A stretch of DNA of 33,034 nt from JBBSIN01 sp038232055 (GTDB lineage Bacteria; Actinomycetota; Actinomycetes; JADGOV01). The notes beneath the pieces are model-generated. The model did no database searches and was not told the DNA's origin. It saw nothing but the letters and a program-made list of their open reading frames with translations. Both the position numbers and the translations under genes were made by a program. Shown piece by piece: positions 14,480-22,398 of this stretch; position 1 is the first letter of the stretch; every line of letters begins with the position of its first letter. The stretch covers positions 1 through 33,034 of the forward strand of contig JBBSIN010000023.1 of NCBI GenBank assembly GCA_038232055.1, given 5' to 3'.

Positions 14480-15256
14480 ATGCGGATCGCCACCTGGAAC
14501 GTCAACTCGATCGGCGCCCGGCTGCCACGGCTGGTCACATGGCTCCGCGAGGTCGAGCCCGACGTGGTCTGCCTGCAGGAGACGAAGTGCCCGGACGACG
14601 CTTTTCCGCACGCGGAGCTCGCACCGCTCGGGTACGACGTCGCCGCCCACGGGAACGGGCGGTGGAACGGCGTCGCCGTGCTCTCGCGGGTCGGGATCGA
14701 GGATGTTCGGCGCGGGTTCCCTGGCGAGCCGGGCTTCCCTGAGCCGGAGGCGCGGGCCATCGGCGCGACGTGCGGTCCGCTTCGAATGTGGTCGGTCTAC
14801 GTACCCAACGGCCGCACGCCGGACAGCCCGCACTACGCGTACAAGCTGGAGTGGCTGGCGGCATTGGCGACGGCCGTCGAGGCCGAGGTGGCGGAGAGCC
14901 GGCCGTTCGCGGCCTGCGGCGACTTCAACGTGGCACCGACGGACGACGACGTCTGGGATCCGGCGGTCTTCGTCGGGGCTACCCACGTCACGCCGGCGGA
15001 GCGGCGGGCGCTGGGGAACCTTCGGGCGCTGGGGTTGCAGGACATTGTCCCGCGCCCGCTCAAGGGCGACCGGCCGTTCACGTATTGGGACTACCGGGCG
15101 GGGATGTTCCACAAGAACCTCGGCATGCGCATCGACCTCGTCTACGGCAACGAACCGTTCGCCGCAGCCGTGCGGGACGCCTACGCCGACCGAGAGGCGC
15201 GCAAGGGCAAGGGCCCGTCGGACCACGCCCCGATCGTCGTCGACCTCGACGGATGA
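14480..15256 (+). CDS. xthA: Exodeoxyribonuclease III (AP endonuclease)
   Basis: 258 residues of the EEP nuclease fold. Metal and catalytic motifs are all present: WNVNS with Asn7, LQETK with Glu34, the CGDFNVAPTDDD loop, YWDYRAGMFHKNLGMRIDLV, and PSDHAPIVVDL near the C-terminus. The enzyme incises DNA 5' to abasic sites and removes 3' blocking groups in base excision repair. No ribosome-binding site precedes the ATG, which fits a leaderless or near-leaderless message. A second, unrelated AP endonuclease gene (nfo) follows 33 bp downstream on the same strand. Confidence 0.95.
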   Translation: MRIATWNVNSIGARLPRLVTWLREVEPDVVCLQETKCPDDAFPHAELAPLGYDVAAHGNGRWNGVAVLSRVGIEDVRRGFPGEPGFPEPEARAIGATCGPLRMWSVYVPNGRTPDSPHYAYKLEWLAALATAVEAEVAESRPFAACGDFNVAPTDDDVWDPAVFVGATHVTPAERRALGNLRALGLQDIVPRPLKGDRPFTYWDYRAGMFHKNLGMRIDLVYGNEPFAAAVRDAYADREARKGKGPSDHAPIVVDLDG

Positions 15257-15277
15257 CCGGGGAGCGGCCGCGTTCCG

Positions 15278-15292
15278 TAGTCTCGGCGGATG
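15278..15292 (+). promoter_or_regulatory. Candidate leaderless -10 box of nfo
   Basis: TAGTCT (15278-15283) lies exactly 6 bases before the ATG at 15290, and no Shine-Dalgarno sequence is present. nfo could therefore have its own leaderless promoter inside the 33-bp gap after xthA. Confidence 0.45.
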
Positions 15293-16060
15293 CTGTCGAT
15301 CGGAGCACACGTCGATCAGGTCGATCCACTGGCCGAGGCGGCTGCCCGCCAGGCGGACCTCGTGCAGTTCTTCCTCGCCGACCCGCAGGGGTGGGCACAG
15401 CCGAGGCCCCGGGACGACGCCGACGCGCTCCGGAGTAGCCCGGTCGACTGCTACGTGCACGCGCCGTACATCGTCAACGTTGCGACGCTGAACAACCGGA
15501 TCCGGATGCCCAGCCGCAAGCTGCTCGACCAGCACGCGAGGGCGGCGGCCGCCATCGGCGCCAAGGGACTCATCGTCCACGGCGGCCACGTCACCGGCGG
15601 GGACGATCCCGCGGAGGGCCTGGCCAACTGGCGGAAGACGCTCGAGCGGATGCCGTGCCCACTGCCCGTCCTCATCGAGAATACCGCCGGCGGCGAGAAC
15701 GCCATGGCCCGCCGACTGGAGGCCATCGGGCGGTTGTGGGACGTGGTGGGCGGATACGACGGCATCGGCTTCTGCCTGGACACCTGTCACGCGCACGCCG
15801 CCGGCGCCGAGCTCACGGACGTCGTGGAGCGAGTGCTCGCGATCACCGGCCGGATCGACCTGGTGCACGCCAACGACTCCAAGGACGCCTTCGGCTCCGG
15901 CGCGGATCGCCACGCGAACCTCGGCGCCGGCCAGATCGACCCGAAGGCCCTCGTCGCCGTCGTGGAGGCGGCCGGTGCGCCGGTGGTCTGCGAGACGCCG
16001 GGCGGCATCGCCGGCCAGGCCGGTGACATCGCCTTCCTGCGCGAGCGCCTCGGCCCGTGA
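15290..16060 (+). CDS. nfo: Deoxyribonuclease IV (Nfo-type AP endonuclease)
   Basis: 256 residues, slightly short of the usual ~280. It is a TIM-barrel enzyme whose nine expected zinc ligands can be traced: His57, His97, Glu130, Asp164, His167, His193, Asp206, His208 and Glu235. They sit in VHAPYIVN, LIVHGGH, LIENTAGG, CLDTCHAHAAG, VHANDSKD, DRHANLGAG and CETPGG. It cleaves 5' to abasic sites and oxidised bases without added metal. It directly follows xthA, giving two mechanistically different AP endonucleases side by side. Its stop overlaps the GTG of the next gene by 4 bases, which couples it to a membrane protein gene. Confidence 0.93.
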   Translation: MLSIGAHVDQVDPLAEAAARQADLVQFFLADPQGWAQPRPRDDADALRSSPVDCYVHAPYIVNVATLNNRIRMPSRKLLDQHARAAAAIGAKGLIVHGGHVTGGDDPAEGLANWRKTLERMPCPLPVLIENTAGGENAMARRLEAIGRLWDVVGGYDGIGFCLDTCHAHAAGAELTDVVERVLAITGRIDLVHANDSKDAFGSGADRHANLGAGQIDPKALVAVVEAAGAPVVCETPGGIAGQAGDIAFLRERLGP

Positions 16061-17676
16061 GGCGGGGCGGCCGCTCGTTCCTCGTGTCGGTGCACGGCCG
16101 GCGGGAGGCGCTCGTCGCTGCGCCCGCCAGCCTCTTGCTCGCAGTGGCGATGACGTGGCCGGCACTGCGCCACCCGTCGACCACGGTGCCCGAGGACCTG
16201 GGCGACCCGCTCCTGCAGACCTGGCAAGCGGCCTGGGGCGGTCACGCACTGCTCACCCAGCCGGGCCACCCCTTCGACGCCAACGTCTTTTGGCCGCTAC
16301 GGCACAGCCTGGCGTTCTCCGACTCCTTGTTCGGTTACGCGCCGGCCGGCCTCGTCGGGACGGGGCCGGCCGCGGCGCTGGTCCGCTACAACTTGCTCTA
16401 CGTCGGGGCGTTCGCCCTCGCCTTTCTCGGCGCCTACCTCCTGGCACGGCAGCTCGGCGTGCGTTCCCGCCTCGCCGCCACCGTCGCCGGAGCGGCCTTC
16501 GCCTACGCGCCGTGGCGAATCGCCCAAGCCGGCCACTTGCACATCCTCTCCGCCGGCGGCATCCCACTCGCGCTGGCGCTGCTGCTACGCGGACATCGCC
16601 GGCGTTCGGCTGGCGCCACGATGGCCGGGTGGCTCGTCGCCGCCTGGCAGCTGACGCTCGGCTTCGGGCTGGGACTGGCGTTCGGCTACGGCCTCGTCGT
16701 CATCGCCGCGGCGGTCGCGGTCCGGTGGCTGGGCAAGGGCAGACCCGGCCTGTCCGCACGGCTGGTGGCGGCGCACCTCGGCGGTGCTGCGGTGTTCCTG
16801 TTGGTGGGGCTCGCCATGGCAGCGCCGTACCTCGCCGTCGCGCGCGAGCATCCAGAGGCCCGGCGTACGGCGGCCGACGTCGCGCTCTTCTCACCGCCGC
16901 TGCGCGGTTTCCTCATCGCGCCGGCGGAGGATCGGCTATGGGGGGGCGCGCTGGCCGGCGCCCGCCAGTCGCTCGGTTTCGCGCCGGAGATGGCGATGGG
17001 CGTGGGCGCCACGGTGATCGTGCTGGCGGTGCTGGGGGTGCTGCTCGGTCCATGGTCCCTGCGCCGGCGGCTCCTGCTGGCAGGAACCGCGGTGGTCGCG
17101 CTCGGAATGGGCGCCGGGACCACCGTGCTCGGCGGTCGCTTCACCTACCTGCCGCTGCTGTACCACGCGCCGGGATGGGCGGGTATCCGCACGCCCGGCA
17201 GGTTGGTGGTCTTCGCCTCGCTGGCCATGGGGCTGCTGGGTGCTGCGGCAATCGACAAGCTGCGACGCCGGGTGCCGCTCCTGCCCTGGCTCGCCGCCGC
17301 CTTCGTCCTGCTCGAGGGGCTCTCGACGATCCCGCACCCACGGCCGCCGCTTCCGCCGGCGGCCTTCGCGGCGGCCCGCCCACCGCTGCTCGTGCTGCCC
17401 AGTGACGCCGGCCGAGACGATGCCGCGATGTTCTGGTCCACGGCGGGCTTCCCCGCGCTTGCCAACGGGAGCAGCGGGTTCGTCCCGAGCGAGCTGGCCG
17501 AGCTGCGCCGGCGAGCCGCATCGTTTCCGGACCCTGCGTCCGTGGCCTACCTGCGGACGCGTGGGGTGCGGACCGTCGTCGTACTTCCGCCGCGCCAGGC
17601 GCCGCCCGTATCCGTCGGGTCACTGACGCGCACGGCGTACGGCGACGGCAGCGTCCGGTACGTCATCAACCCGTAG
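16057..17676 (+). CDS. Polytopic membrane protein, GT-C glycosyltransferase-like
   Basis: 539 residues with about 10-12 predicted membrane segments. The first extracytoplasmic loop reads EDLGDPLLQTWQAAWGGHAL then DANVFWPLRHSLAFSD, the acidic-rich first loop seen in GT-C glycosyltransferases that use polyprenyl-phosphate sugars. The C-terminal 150 residues are soluble and end LRTRGVRTVVVLPP, like many bacterial GT-C proteins. Substrate and product are unknown; a lipid-linked sugar transferase is inference. The GTG at 16057 overlaps the nfo stop as GTGA, with no other start nearby. The 3' end overlaps the convergent GT87 gene by 11 bases. Confidence 0.65.
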   Translation: MRRGGRSFLVSVHGRREALVAAPASLLLAVAMTWPALRHPSTTVPEDLGDPLLQTWQAAWGGHALLTQPGHPFDANVFWPLRHSLAFSDSLFGYAPAGLVGTGPAAALVRYNLLYVGAFALAFLGAYLLARQLGVRSRLAATVAGAAFAYAPWRIAQAGHLHILSAGGIPLALALLLRGHRRRSAGATMAGWLVAAWQLTLGFGLGLAFGYGLVVIAAAVAVRWLGKGRPGLSARLVAAHLGGAAVFLLVGLAMAAPYLAVAREHPEARRTAADVALFSPPLRGFLIAPAEDRLWGGALAGARQSLGFAPEMAMGVGATVIVLAVLGVLLGPWSLRRRLLLAGTAVVALGMGAGTTVLGGRFTYLPLLYHAPGWAGIRTPGRLVVFASLAMGLLGAAAIDKLRRRVPLLPWLAAAFVLLEGLSTIPHPRPPLPPAAFAAARPPLLVLPSDAGRDDAAMFWSTAGFPALANGSSGFVPSELAELRRRAASFPDPASVAYLRTRGVRTVVVLPPRQAPPVSVGSLTRTAYGDGSVRYVINP

Positions 17677-19021
17677 CCGGCGCCAGTACCCCGCCGGCCG
17701 GGTCGTCGACACCATCGCGGCGTACGACGTCGTGCCGCGGCGCCAGGATCTCCCGAACCACCAGGGCCATCAGCACCACGAGCGCCGTATCTCGGATCAG
17801 CACCGAAGCGACGAACCACGGGTATTCCACGCCCTGCCCCGGCTTGTCGATGTTGACGAAGTAGTAGAAGCGGAAGAACAACAGCGCGGCCTCCGTCGCC
17901 TGCCAGGCCAACAAGGCCGGCCACCGCGGCCGGGCAAGGACGGCGAGCGGCAGCAACCACAGCACGTACTGCGGTGAGTCGACCTTGTTGACGAGCAGAA
18001 AGCCCGCCACCGTAAGGAAGAGCAGCTGCGGCAGGCGTGGCCGCCGCGGGGCCAGCAGACCGAGCGTCGCGACGCCGGCCAGCACGAGCACCACCGACAG
18101 GGCCACGCCGGTGTTGAGCAGCGACGGTGGGCCGGCGCCCGCTCCGTCGAGCGGTCGGCCCCGCAGGTGCTCGAGGGCGAGCCACAGGCTGTCCCAGTCG
18201 GCCCCCCGGCTTCGGTTCAGCGACCAGAAGCGGCCGAAGGACGACGGATACGCCACCCATACCGGCAGGTCGACGACCAACCACGCGACGACCGCCGCCC
18301 CCCCTGCGACGAGCCAGTCGCGGATCCGCCGCTCGCGCAGGCACAGCACCAGCAGCGGCACGAAGAACAACGCCGGATAGAGCTTCGCGGCCGTACCGAG
18401 ACCGAGCAGCGCGCCGGCCAGCACCGGCCGGCGGCGCGCCCATCCCAGCACGCCGGTACCGGCGAGCGCGACGGTCGCCAGGTCCCAGTTGGTGAACGCA
18501 TGCAGCACGAGCACCGGTGCCAGGGCGACCAGCGCCGCGTCCCATCGTCGGCGCCGACCGGCGAGAGCGTACGTCGTCCACGTCACGACGAGGGCCCCTC
18601 CCACGAGCAGCAGGGCGGTGACGTCGAAGAACAACCGGAACCGGTCGTTCTTCGGTGCGACCCTGGCGATGTCCGCGGCGACGGCCATCAAGCCGCCGGT
18701 GACGACCGGGTACTCCACGGGCGTGTCGACGTACGGCGTCTTCCCCTGGGCCAGGCCCTCCGAGGAGTACAGCGCGTAGACGTCGGAGTAGCACAGCCGC
18801 GTGTACTGGTACTCCTTTGTCCACGGATGTGTCCGGCACGGCGCCTTCTGCACCCAGCCGAACAGGCAGGTGACCGCGGTGAGCACCAGCAGCACGACCA
18901 GCGCGCCTCGTCGGGGCGTCGCTCGCGCGTGCCGGCCCAGCGGCCCGCCGGCCAGCTCGCTCGCACCCCGGACGAACGGGTCGTCCCGGGACGGCGCGTC
19001 GAGGCCGGCCGCCGTGCTCAC
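17666..19021 (-). CDS. GT87-family (DUF2029) membrane glycosyltransferase
   Basis: 451 residues with roughly 10-11 membrane spans. The first outer loop CYSDVYALYSSEGLAQGKTP with PYVDTPVEYPVVTGG is characteristic of GT87/DUF2029 polyprenyl-phosphomannose-dependent transferases. Later motifs are AKLYPALFFVPLL and LVNKVDSPQYVLWLLPL. The M. tuberculosis counterpart in the same position is Rv0051, directly downstream of ponA1. The GTG at 19021 overlaps the PBP stop by 4 bases (GTGA), so the two are coupled, which suggests a role in the cell envelope. The exact sugar and acceptor are unknown. Confidence 0.82.
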   Translation of the reverse strand: MSTAAGLDAPSRDDPFVRGASELAGGPLGRHARATPRRGALVVLLVLTAVTCLFGWVQKAPCRTHPWTKEYQYTRLCYSDVYALYSSEGLAQGKTPYVDTPVEYPVVTGGLMAVAADIARVAPKNDRFRLFFDVTALLLVGGALVVTWTTYALAGRRRRWDAALVALAPVLVLHAFTNWDLATVALAGTGVLGWARRRPVLAGALLGLGTAAKLYPALFFVPLLVLCLRERRIRDWLVAGGAAVVAWLVVDLPVWVAYPSSFGRFWSLNRSRGADWDSLWLALEHLRGRPLDGAGAGPPSLLNTGVALSVVLVLAGVATLGLLAPRRPRLPQLLFLTVAGFLLVNKVDSPQYVLWLLPLAVLARPRWPALLAWQATEAALLFFRFYYFVNIDKPGQGVEYPWFVASVLIRDTALVVLMALVVREILAPRHDVVRRDGVDDPAGGVLAPATG

Positions 19022-21156
19022 GGTCTTCGGGCCGCCGACGATGCGGCCGCCGCCGTCGACGGCGGGCCGGTCGGTCGGCGCGACGGGGACGCAGAAGGCG
19101 ACGCGGACGCCGACGGCGTAGGGGACGGGGAGCCGGACGGCGACGCAGTCGGCGACGGCGAGATCGACGCCGACGGTGTCGGGGAGGGCGGTGGGGGAGG
19201 CAGCCCACTGCCGGTGTTTCCGACATAGGCCGGCGGCGGGAAGTCCTTCTGCGGCTGGCCCTTCATCGCGTCGTTCATGAAGACCCGCCAGATCTCCGCG
19301 GGAAGCTGGCCGCCGTACACGCCGCTGCTGTAGCCCGGCACGTTACGCAGCGGCTTGTTGTTGACGTTGCCGAGCCACACGGCGGTCGAGAGCTGCGGCG
19401 TGAACCCGACGAACCACGCGTCGGTGTTGTTCGTGGTGGTCCCGGTCTTGCCGGCCACCGGTCGGCCGTCGGGGAGCTGGGCCCGCGTCCCGGTGCCGTA
19501 TTCGACGACCTTCGTCATCGCGTAGGTCGCATCGGCGGCCACGTCTTCGCCGAAGGCTCGCTGCCGCTTCGGCTTCGGCGCGTACGCGACGTGCCCGTCG
19601 GAGTCCACCACCTTGGCCACGAGGTACGGCGCGACGTGCACACCGCCGGCGGCGAACGTCGCGAATCCGTCGGCCTGCTCGAGCGGCGAGACCGACTTCG
19701 TGCCGAGGGTGACGGACGCCGGCACCTCGCCGCCCGCGTCGGTGAGGTCGGCCGTGATCCCGGCGGCGTGTGCGGTCTCGGCCACCTTGTCCGGACCGAC
19801 CTCGATGACCAGCTGCGCGAAGACGGTGTTGACCGAGTGGGCGGTCGCCGCGACCAGGTCGCAGCGCGGACACTGCTCGCCGCTGTCGTTGTGCACCAGA
19901 TGGTCCTTGCTGTTCCAGCCGTCGACGAACAACGGCGACGTCCCGCGGAACTCCGTGCGCAGGCTGATGCCCTGCTCCAGTGCAGTCGCCAGCGTGTACG
20001 GCTTGAACGACGAACCGGCCGGGCGGCGGTTGGTCGCCAGGTTGACCTGCGCCGCGGGCTGGCTACCGGTGAAGTCCCGGCCGCCGTACATCGCCAGGAT
20101 CCGCCCGGTGCCCGGCTCGACCGCGGCCATGCCACTGACCGGCCGCTTGCGCGCGCCGAGCACCTCGTCCTGCGCTCGCACCGCCGCCTTCTGCAGCCGC
20201 TCGTCGACGGTCGTCACGACCCGGTAGCCGCCGGTCGACAACCGCTCCTCGTCGAACCCCTTCGCGGCGAGCTCCCGCTTGACGGCCTGGATGAGGTGGC
20301 CGGTGGGGCCGCCGAGCGCGTCACGGTTGCTGGGCTTGCTCACCTTCGGGTATCTCAGCGCCGCGGCGTCCGTGGGCGCCAGCCAGCCCTGGCCGACCAT
20401 TCCGTCGACGATGTAGCGCCAGCGGCTCTTCGCGGCGGCCGGATGCGTCAGCGGGTCATACAGGCTGGGTGCCCTGACGACCGCGGCGAGCACGGCGCCC
20501 TCGGCGACGTCGAGCTGCGACACCGGCTTCCCGAAGTAGGCCTGGGCTGCCGTCTGGATGCCGTACGCGCCCCGGCCGAAGTAGATCGTGTTGAGATAGT
20601 CCTCGAGGATCTGGTTCTTGCTCTCGCTGCGGTCCAGCTTGATGGCGATGAAGATCTCGCGCACCTTGCGCGAGATCGTGCGCTGGTGGGTGAGGAAGGC
20701 GTTCTTGGCGTACTGCTGGGTGATCGTGGAGCCACCCTGTGAGATCTCACCGCCACGGACATTGGCTACCAGCGCCCTGGCGATCCCCTGGACGGAGACG
20801 CCGGGCTCGTCGTAGAAGTTGCGGTCCTCTGCGGCGAGTACGGCGCGCCGTACCGGCACGGGGACCTGTGCGAGGGGCACGGCGATCCGGTTGAGGCTGC
20901 CGATGCGGCCCAGCTCGGAGCGGCCGTCGCCATAGGTGAGGATCGTCGTCTGCGCGGTCGAGATCGCGCTCGCCGACGGGATGGTCGTCGTCAGGTAGCC
21001 GAAGAGGAACAGGCCGACGCAGGCGAAGAACACCGTCACGATCGCCCAGCCCAGAACGGTCCGCGGCCGGGAGCGGCGCCGGCGGCTCGGGATGGCGGCG
21101 CCCGACCCACGAGGGGGACGCGGGCGCGTACGGCGGGGCGGCTGAGTCGTCGTCAC
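19018..21156 (-). CDS. ponA: Class A penicillin-binding protein (bifunctional transglycosylase/transpeptidase)
   Basis: 712 residues. A basic cytoplasmic segment (1-32) precedes one membrane anchor (about 33-57). The GT51 domain has catalytic Glu110 in AAEDRNFYDEPG, GGSTITQQYAKN (141-152) and the KNQILEDYLNTIYFGRGAYGI block. The transpeptidase has SSFK with Ser382, SVN (441-443) and KTGTT (570-574). A Pro/Ser/Thr/Ala tail fills 650-712. It polymerises lipid II and cross-links peptidoglycan outside the membrane. The GTG at 21156 fits the cytoplasmic start; GGGAG is 11 bases upstream. The open frame continues 124 codons further but only as a shadow of the DUF5318 gene. Gene order DUF5318-PBP-GT87 matches Rv0049-Rv0051, making it the ponA1 counterpart. 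Confidence 0.95.
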   Translation of the reverse strand: MTTTQPPRRTRPRPPRGSGAAIPSRRRRSRPRTVLGWAIVTVFFACVGLFLFGYLTTTIPSASAISTAQTTILTYGDGRSELGRIGSLNRIAVPLAQVPVPVRRAVLAAEDRNFYDEPGVSVQGIARALVANVRGGEISQGGSTITQQYAKNAFLTHQRTISRKVREIFIAIKLDRSESKNQILEDYLNTIYFGRGAYGIQTAAQAYFGKPVSQLDVAEGAVLAAVVRAPSLYDPLTHPAAAKSRWRYIVDGMVGQGWLAPTDAAALRYPKVSKPSNRDALGGPTGHLIQAVKRELAAKGFDEERLSTGGYRVVTTVDERLQKAAVRAQDEVLGARKRPVSGMAAVEPGTGRILAMYGGRDFTGSQPAAQVNLATNRRPAGSSFKPYTLATALEQGISLRTEFRGTSPLFVDGWNSKDHLVHNDSGEQCPRCDLVAATAHSVNTVFAQLVIEVGPDKVAETAHAAGITADLTDAGGEVPASVTLGTKSVSPLEQADGFATFAAGGVHVAPYLVAKVVDSDGHVAYAPKPKRQRAFGEDVAADATYAMTKVVEYGTGTRAQLPDGRPVAGKTGTTTNNTDAWFVGFTPQLSTAVWLGNVNNKPLRNVPGYSSGVYGGQLPAEIWRVFMNDAMKGQPQKDFPPPAYVGNTGSGLPPPPPSPTPSASISPSPTASPSGSPSPTPSASASPSASPSRRPTGPPSTAAAASSAARRP

Positions 21157-21220
21157 GGGGGTCCAGTCTCCCTCGAAACCACGCCGGCCGCATCTCCGCC
21201 CTGCTGCTCGGCGGAGGGTG

Positions 21221-21625
21221 TCACTTCTCGGCGGCTCGGCCGCCACCTCGGCGGCGGCGCGGCTCGGCCGCCCCGAGCAGGTAGGAGAGCGAGAGGTGGT
21301 TCCAGCCGCAGCCGCAGCAGACCTCCACCACGTAGACGCTGAACTCGGAGTAGGCGGCCTCCATCGCCGCGAGCTCCCTGGGGACCTTGACGCGGCCCGC
21401 GTTGTCGCCCAGCTCGTCGCCGTAGACGTACCGCACGGAGCTGACCCGTTCCCTACGGCAGACCGGACACGGCGTGTCCGTCCGCTCGCCGTGGTGTTTG
21501 GCCGCGCGCAGCAGGTAGGGATGGGCATCGCACACGTCGACCGTGGACACCCGGCCGGCGAACAGATCGGCCAGTGTCGCCCGCCGTGCGAGCGAGTAGT
21601 CGATGACGGAGCGCTGCGAACGCAC
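21221..21625 (-). CDS. DUF5318 family zinc-ribbon-like protein
   Basis: 134 residues, matching the conserved actinobacterial family DUF5318 (Rv0049 in M. tuberculosis). Landmarks are VIDYSLARRATLADLFAGR, VCDAHPYLLRAAKHHGE, CPVCRRE and VYVVEVCCGCGWNHL. The two CxxC pairs (CPVC and CCGC) look like a zinc ribbon. Function is unknown; the constant position upstream of the PBP suggests a cell-wall link. The GTG at 21625 has TACCCT exactly 6 bases upstream on the minus strand, the leaderless geometry. The frame extends upstream but would run into the padR promoter. Confidence 0.85.
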   Translation of the reverse strand: MRSQRSVIDYSLARRATLADLFAGRVSTVDVCDAHPYLLRAAKHHGERTDTPCPVCRRERVSSVRYVYGDELGDNAGRVKVPRELAAMEAAYSEFSVYVVEVCCGCGWNHLSLSYLLGAAEPRRRRGGGRAAEK

Positions 21626-21753
21626 CGAGCAAGGGTACGCCGAATCGCTTGGTTCTCGCGGCCCCACCGCGCGTCCGCTTGTTCCCGGCCCCGCGACTGC
21701 CGTATCGTTACGACCTATCATTTCGATACATCAGGCCGAGGGGTGGTGAACGC
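21626..21753. promoter_or_regulatory. Divergent promoter region DUF5318/padR with candidate PadR operator
   Basis: Minus-strand TACCCT (21632-21637) is the likely -10 of the DUF5318 gene. For padR, TATCAT (21716-21721) is a -10 candidate. It is enclosed by the inverted repeat GTATCG (21702-21707) and CGATAC (21724-21729), whose centres are 22 bp apart, two helical turns, as expected for a dimeric winged-helix regulator acting on its own promoter. The area is more AT-rich than its surroundings. Confidence 0.5.
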
Positions 21754-22398
21754 ATGGCGCGAGGCCGCCGAGGCGACGTGCTGCAGTTCGCCGTACTCGG
21801 TCTCCTGCACGACGCGCCCATGCACGGCTACGAGCTGCGCAAGCGGCTCTCCAGCGTGCTCGGGGCGTTCCGCGCGCTCTCCTACGGCTCCCTCTACCCG
21901 TGCTTGCGAAATCTGCATTCCGAAGGCTCCATCGTCGAGGACGAGCCCGCTGAGCCGCGCGGCACGCGGGCGGGGGAGCTGCGCAAGCGGGGCCGCATCG
22001 TCTACCGGATCACGGCCGAGGGCAAGGAGCGGCTGAACGAACTGCTCGCCGAGGCCGGGCCGTCCTCATGGGAGGACGAAACGTTCGGGGTGCACTTCGC
22101 GTTCTTCGGCCAGACCGACGCCGAGACTCGCCTGCGCATCCTCGAGGGCCGGCGGATTCGACTGGAGGAGCGGGTCGGCGGTCTGCGCGCCGGGTTGGGG
22201 CGCACTCGGGAGCGCCTCGACACCTACACCCTCGAGCTCCAGCGGCACGGCCTCGAGTCGGTAGAGCGTGAGGTGCGCTGGCTCAACGAACTGATCGCGA
22301 CCGAGCGGGCCACTCGGCGCCCGTTCGCGGCTCTTTCCCCGGAACGACCACACCACGACACAACGAGACAAAAGGAGGCTCCGGATGGCGAGCACTGA
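21754..22398 (+). CDS. PadR-family transcriptional regulator
   Basis: 214 residues. The N-terminal winged helix is classic PadR: LQFAVLGLLHDAPMHGYELRKRL, then ALSYGSLYPCLRNLHSEGSI and the wing GRIVYRITAEGKERL. The C-terminal half (about 105-180) is a helical coiled-coil dimerisation region, LRILEGRRIRLEERVGG and onward. It corresponds to Rv0047c, next to ino1. The ATG at 21754 begins the conserved region; a weak AGGGG-type site precedes it. Its last 14 bases overlap the start of ino1, so both come from one message. The ligand is unknown. It may regulate itself and ino1 through the inverted repeat at 21702-21729. Confidence 0.9.
   Translation: MARGRRGDVLQFAVLGLLHDAPMHGYELRKRLSSVLGAFRALSYGSLYPCLRNLHSEGSIVEDEPAEPRGTRAGELRKRGRIVYRITAEGKERLNELLAEAGPSSWEDETFGVHFAFFGQTDAETRLRILEGRRIRLEERVGGLRAGLGRTRERLDTYTLELQRHGLESVEREVRWLNELIATERATRRPFAALSPERPHHDTTRQKEAPDGEH

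Noticed and set aside
14357..16249. 630-codon minus-strand frame opposite xthA and nfo
   Set aside because: Both plus-strand enzymes have complete catalytic residues, so this is an antisense open frame caused by GC codon bias.
19018..19230. Repeat DNA with possible separate function
   Set aside because: It is explained by the Pro/Ser/Thr/Ala-rich C-terminal tail of the penicillin-binding protein, common in actinobacteria.
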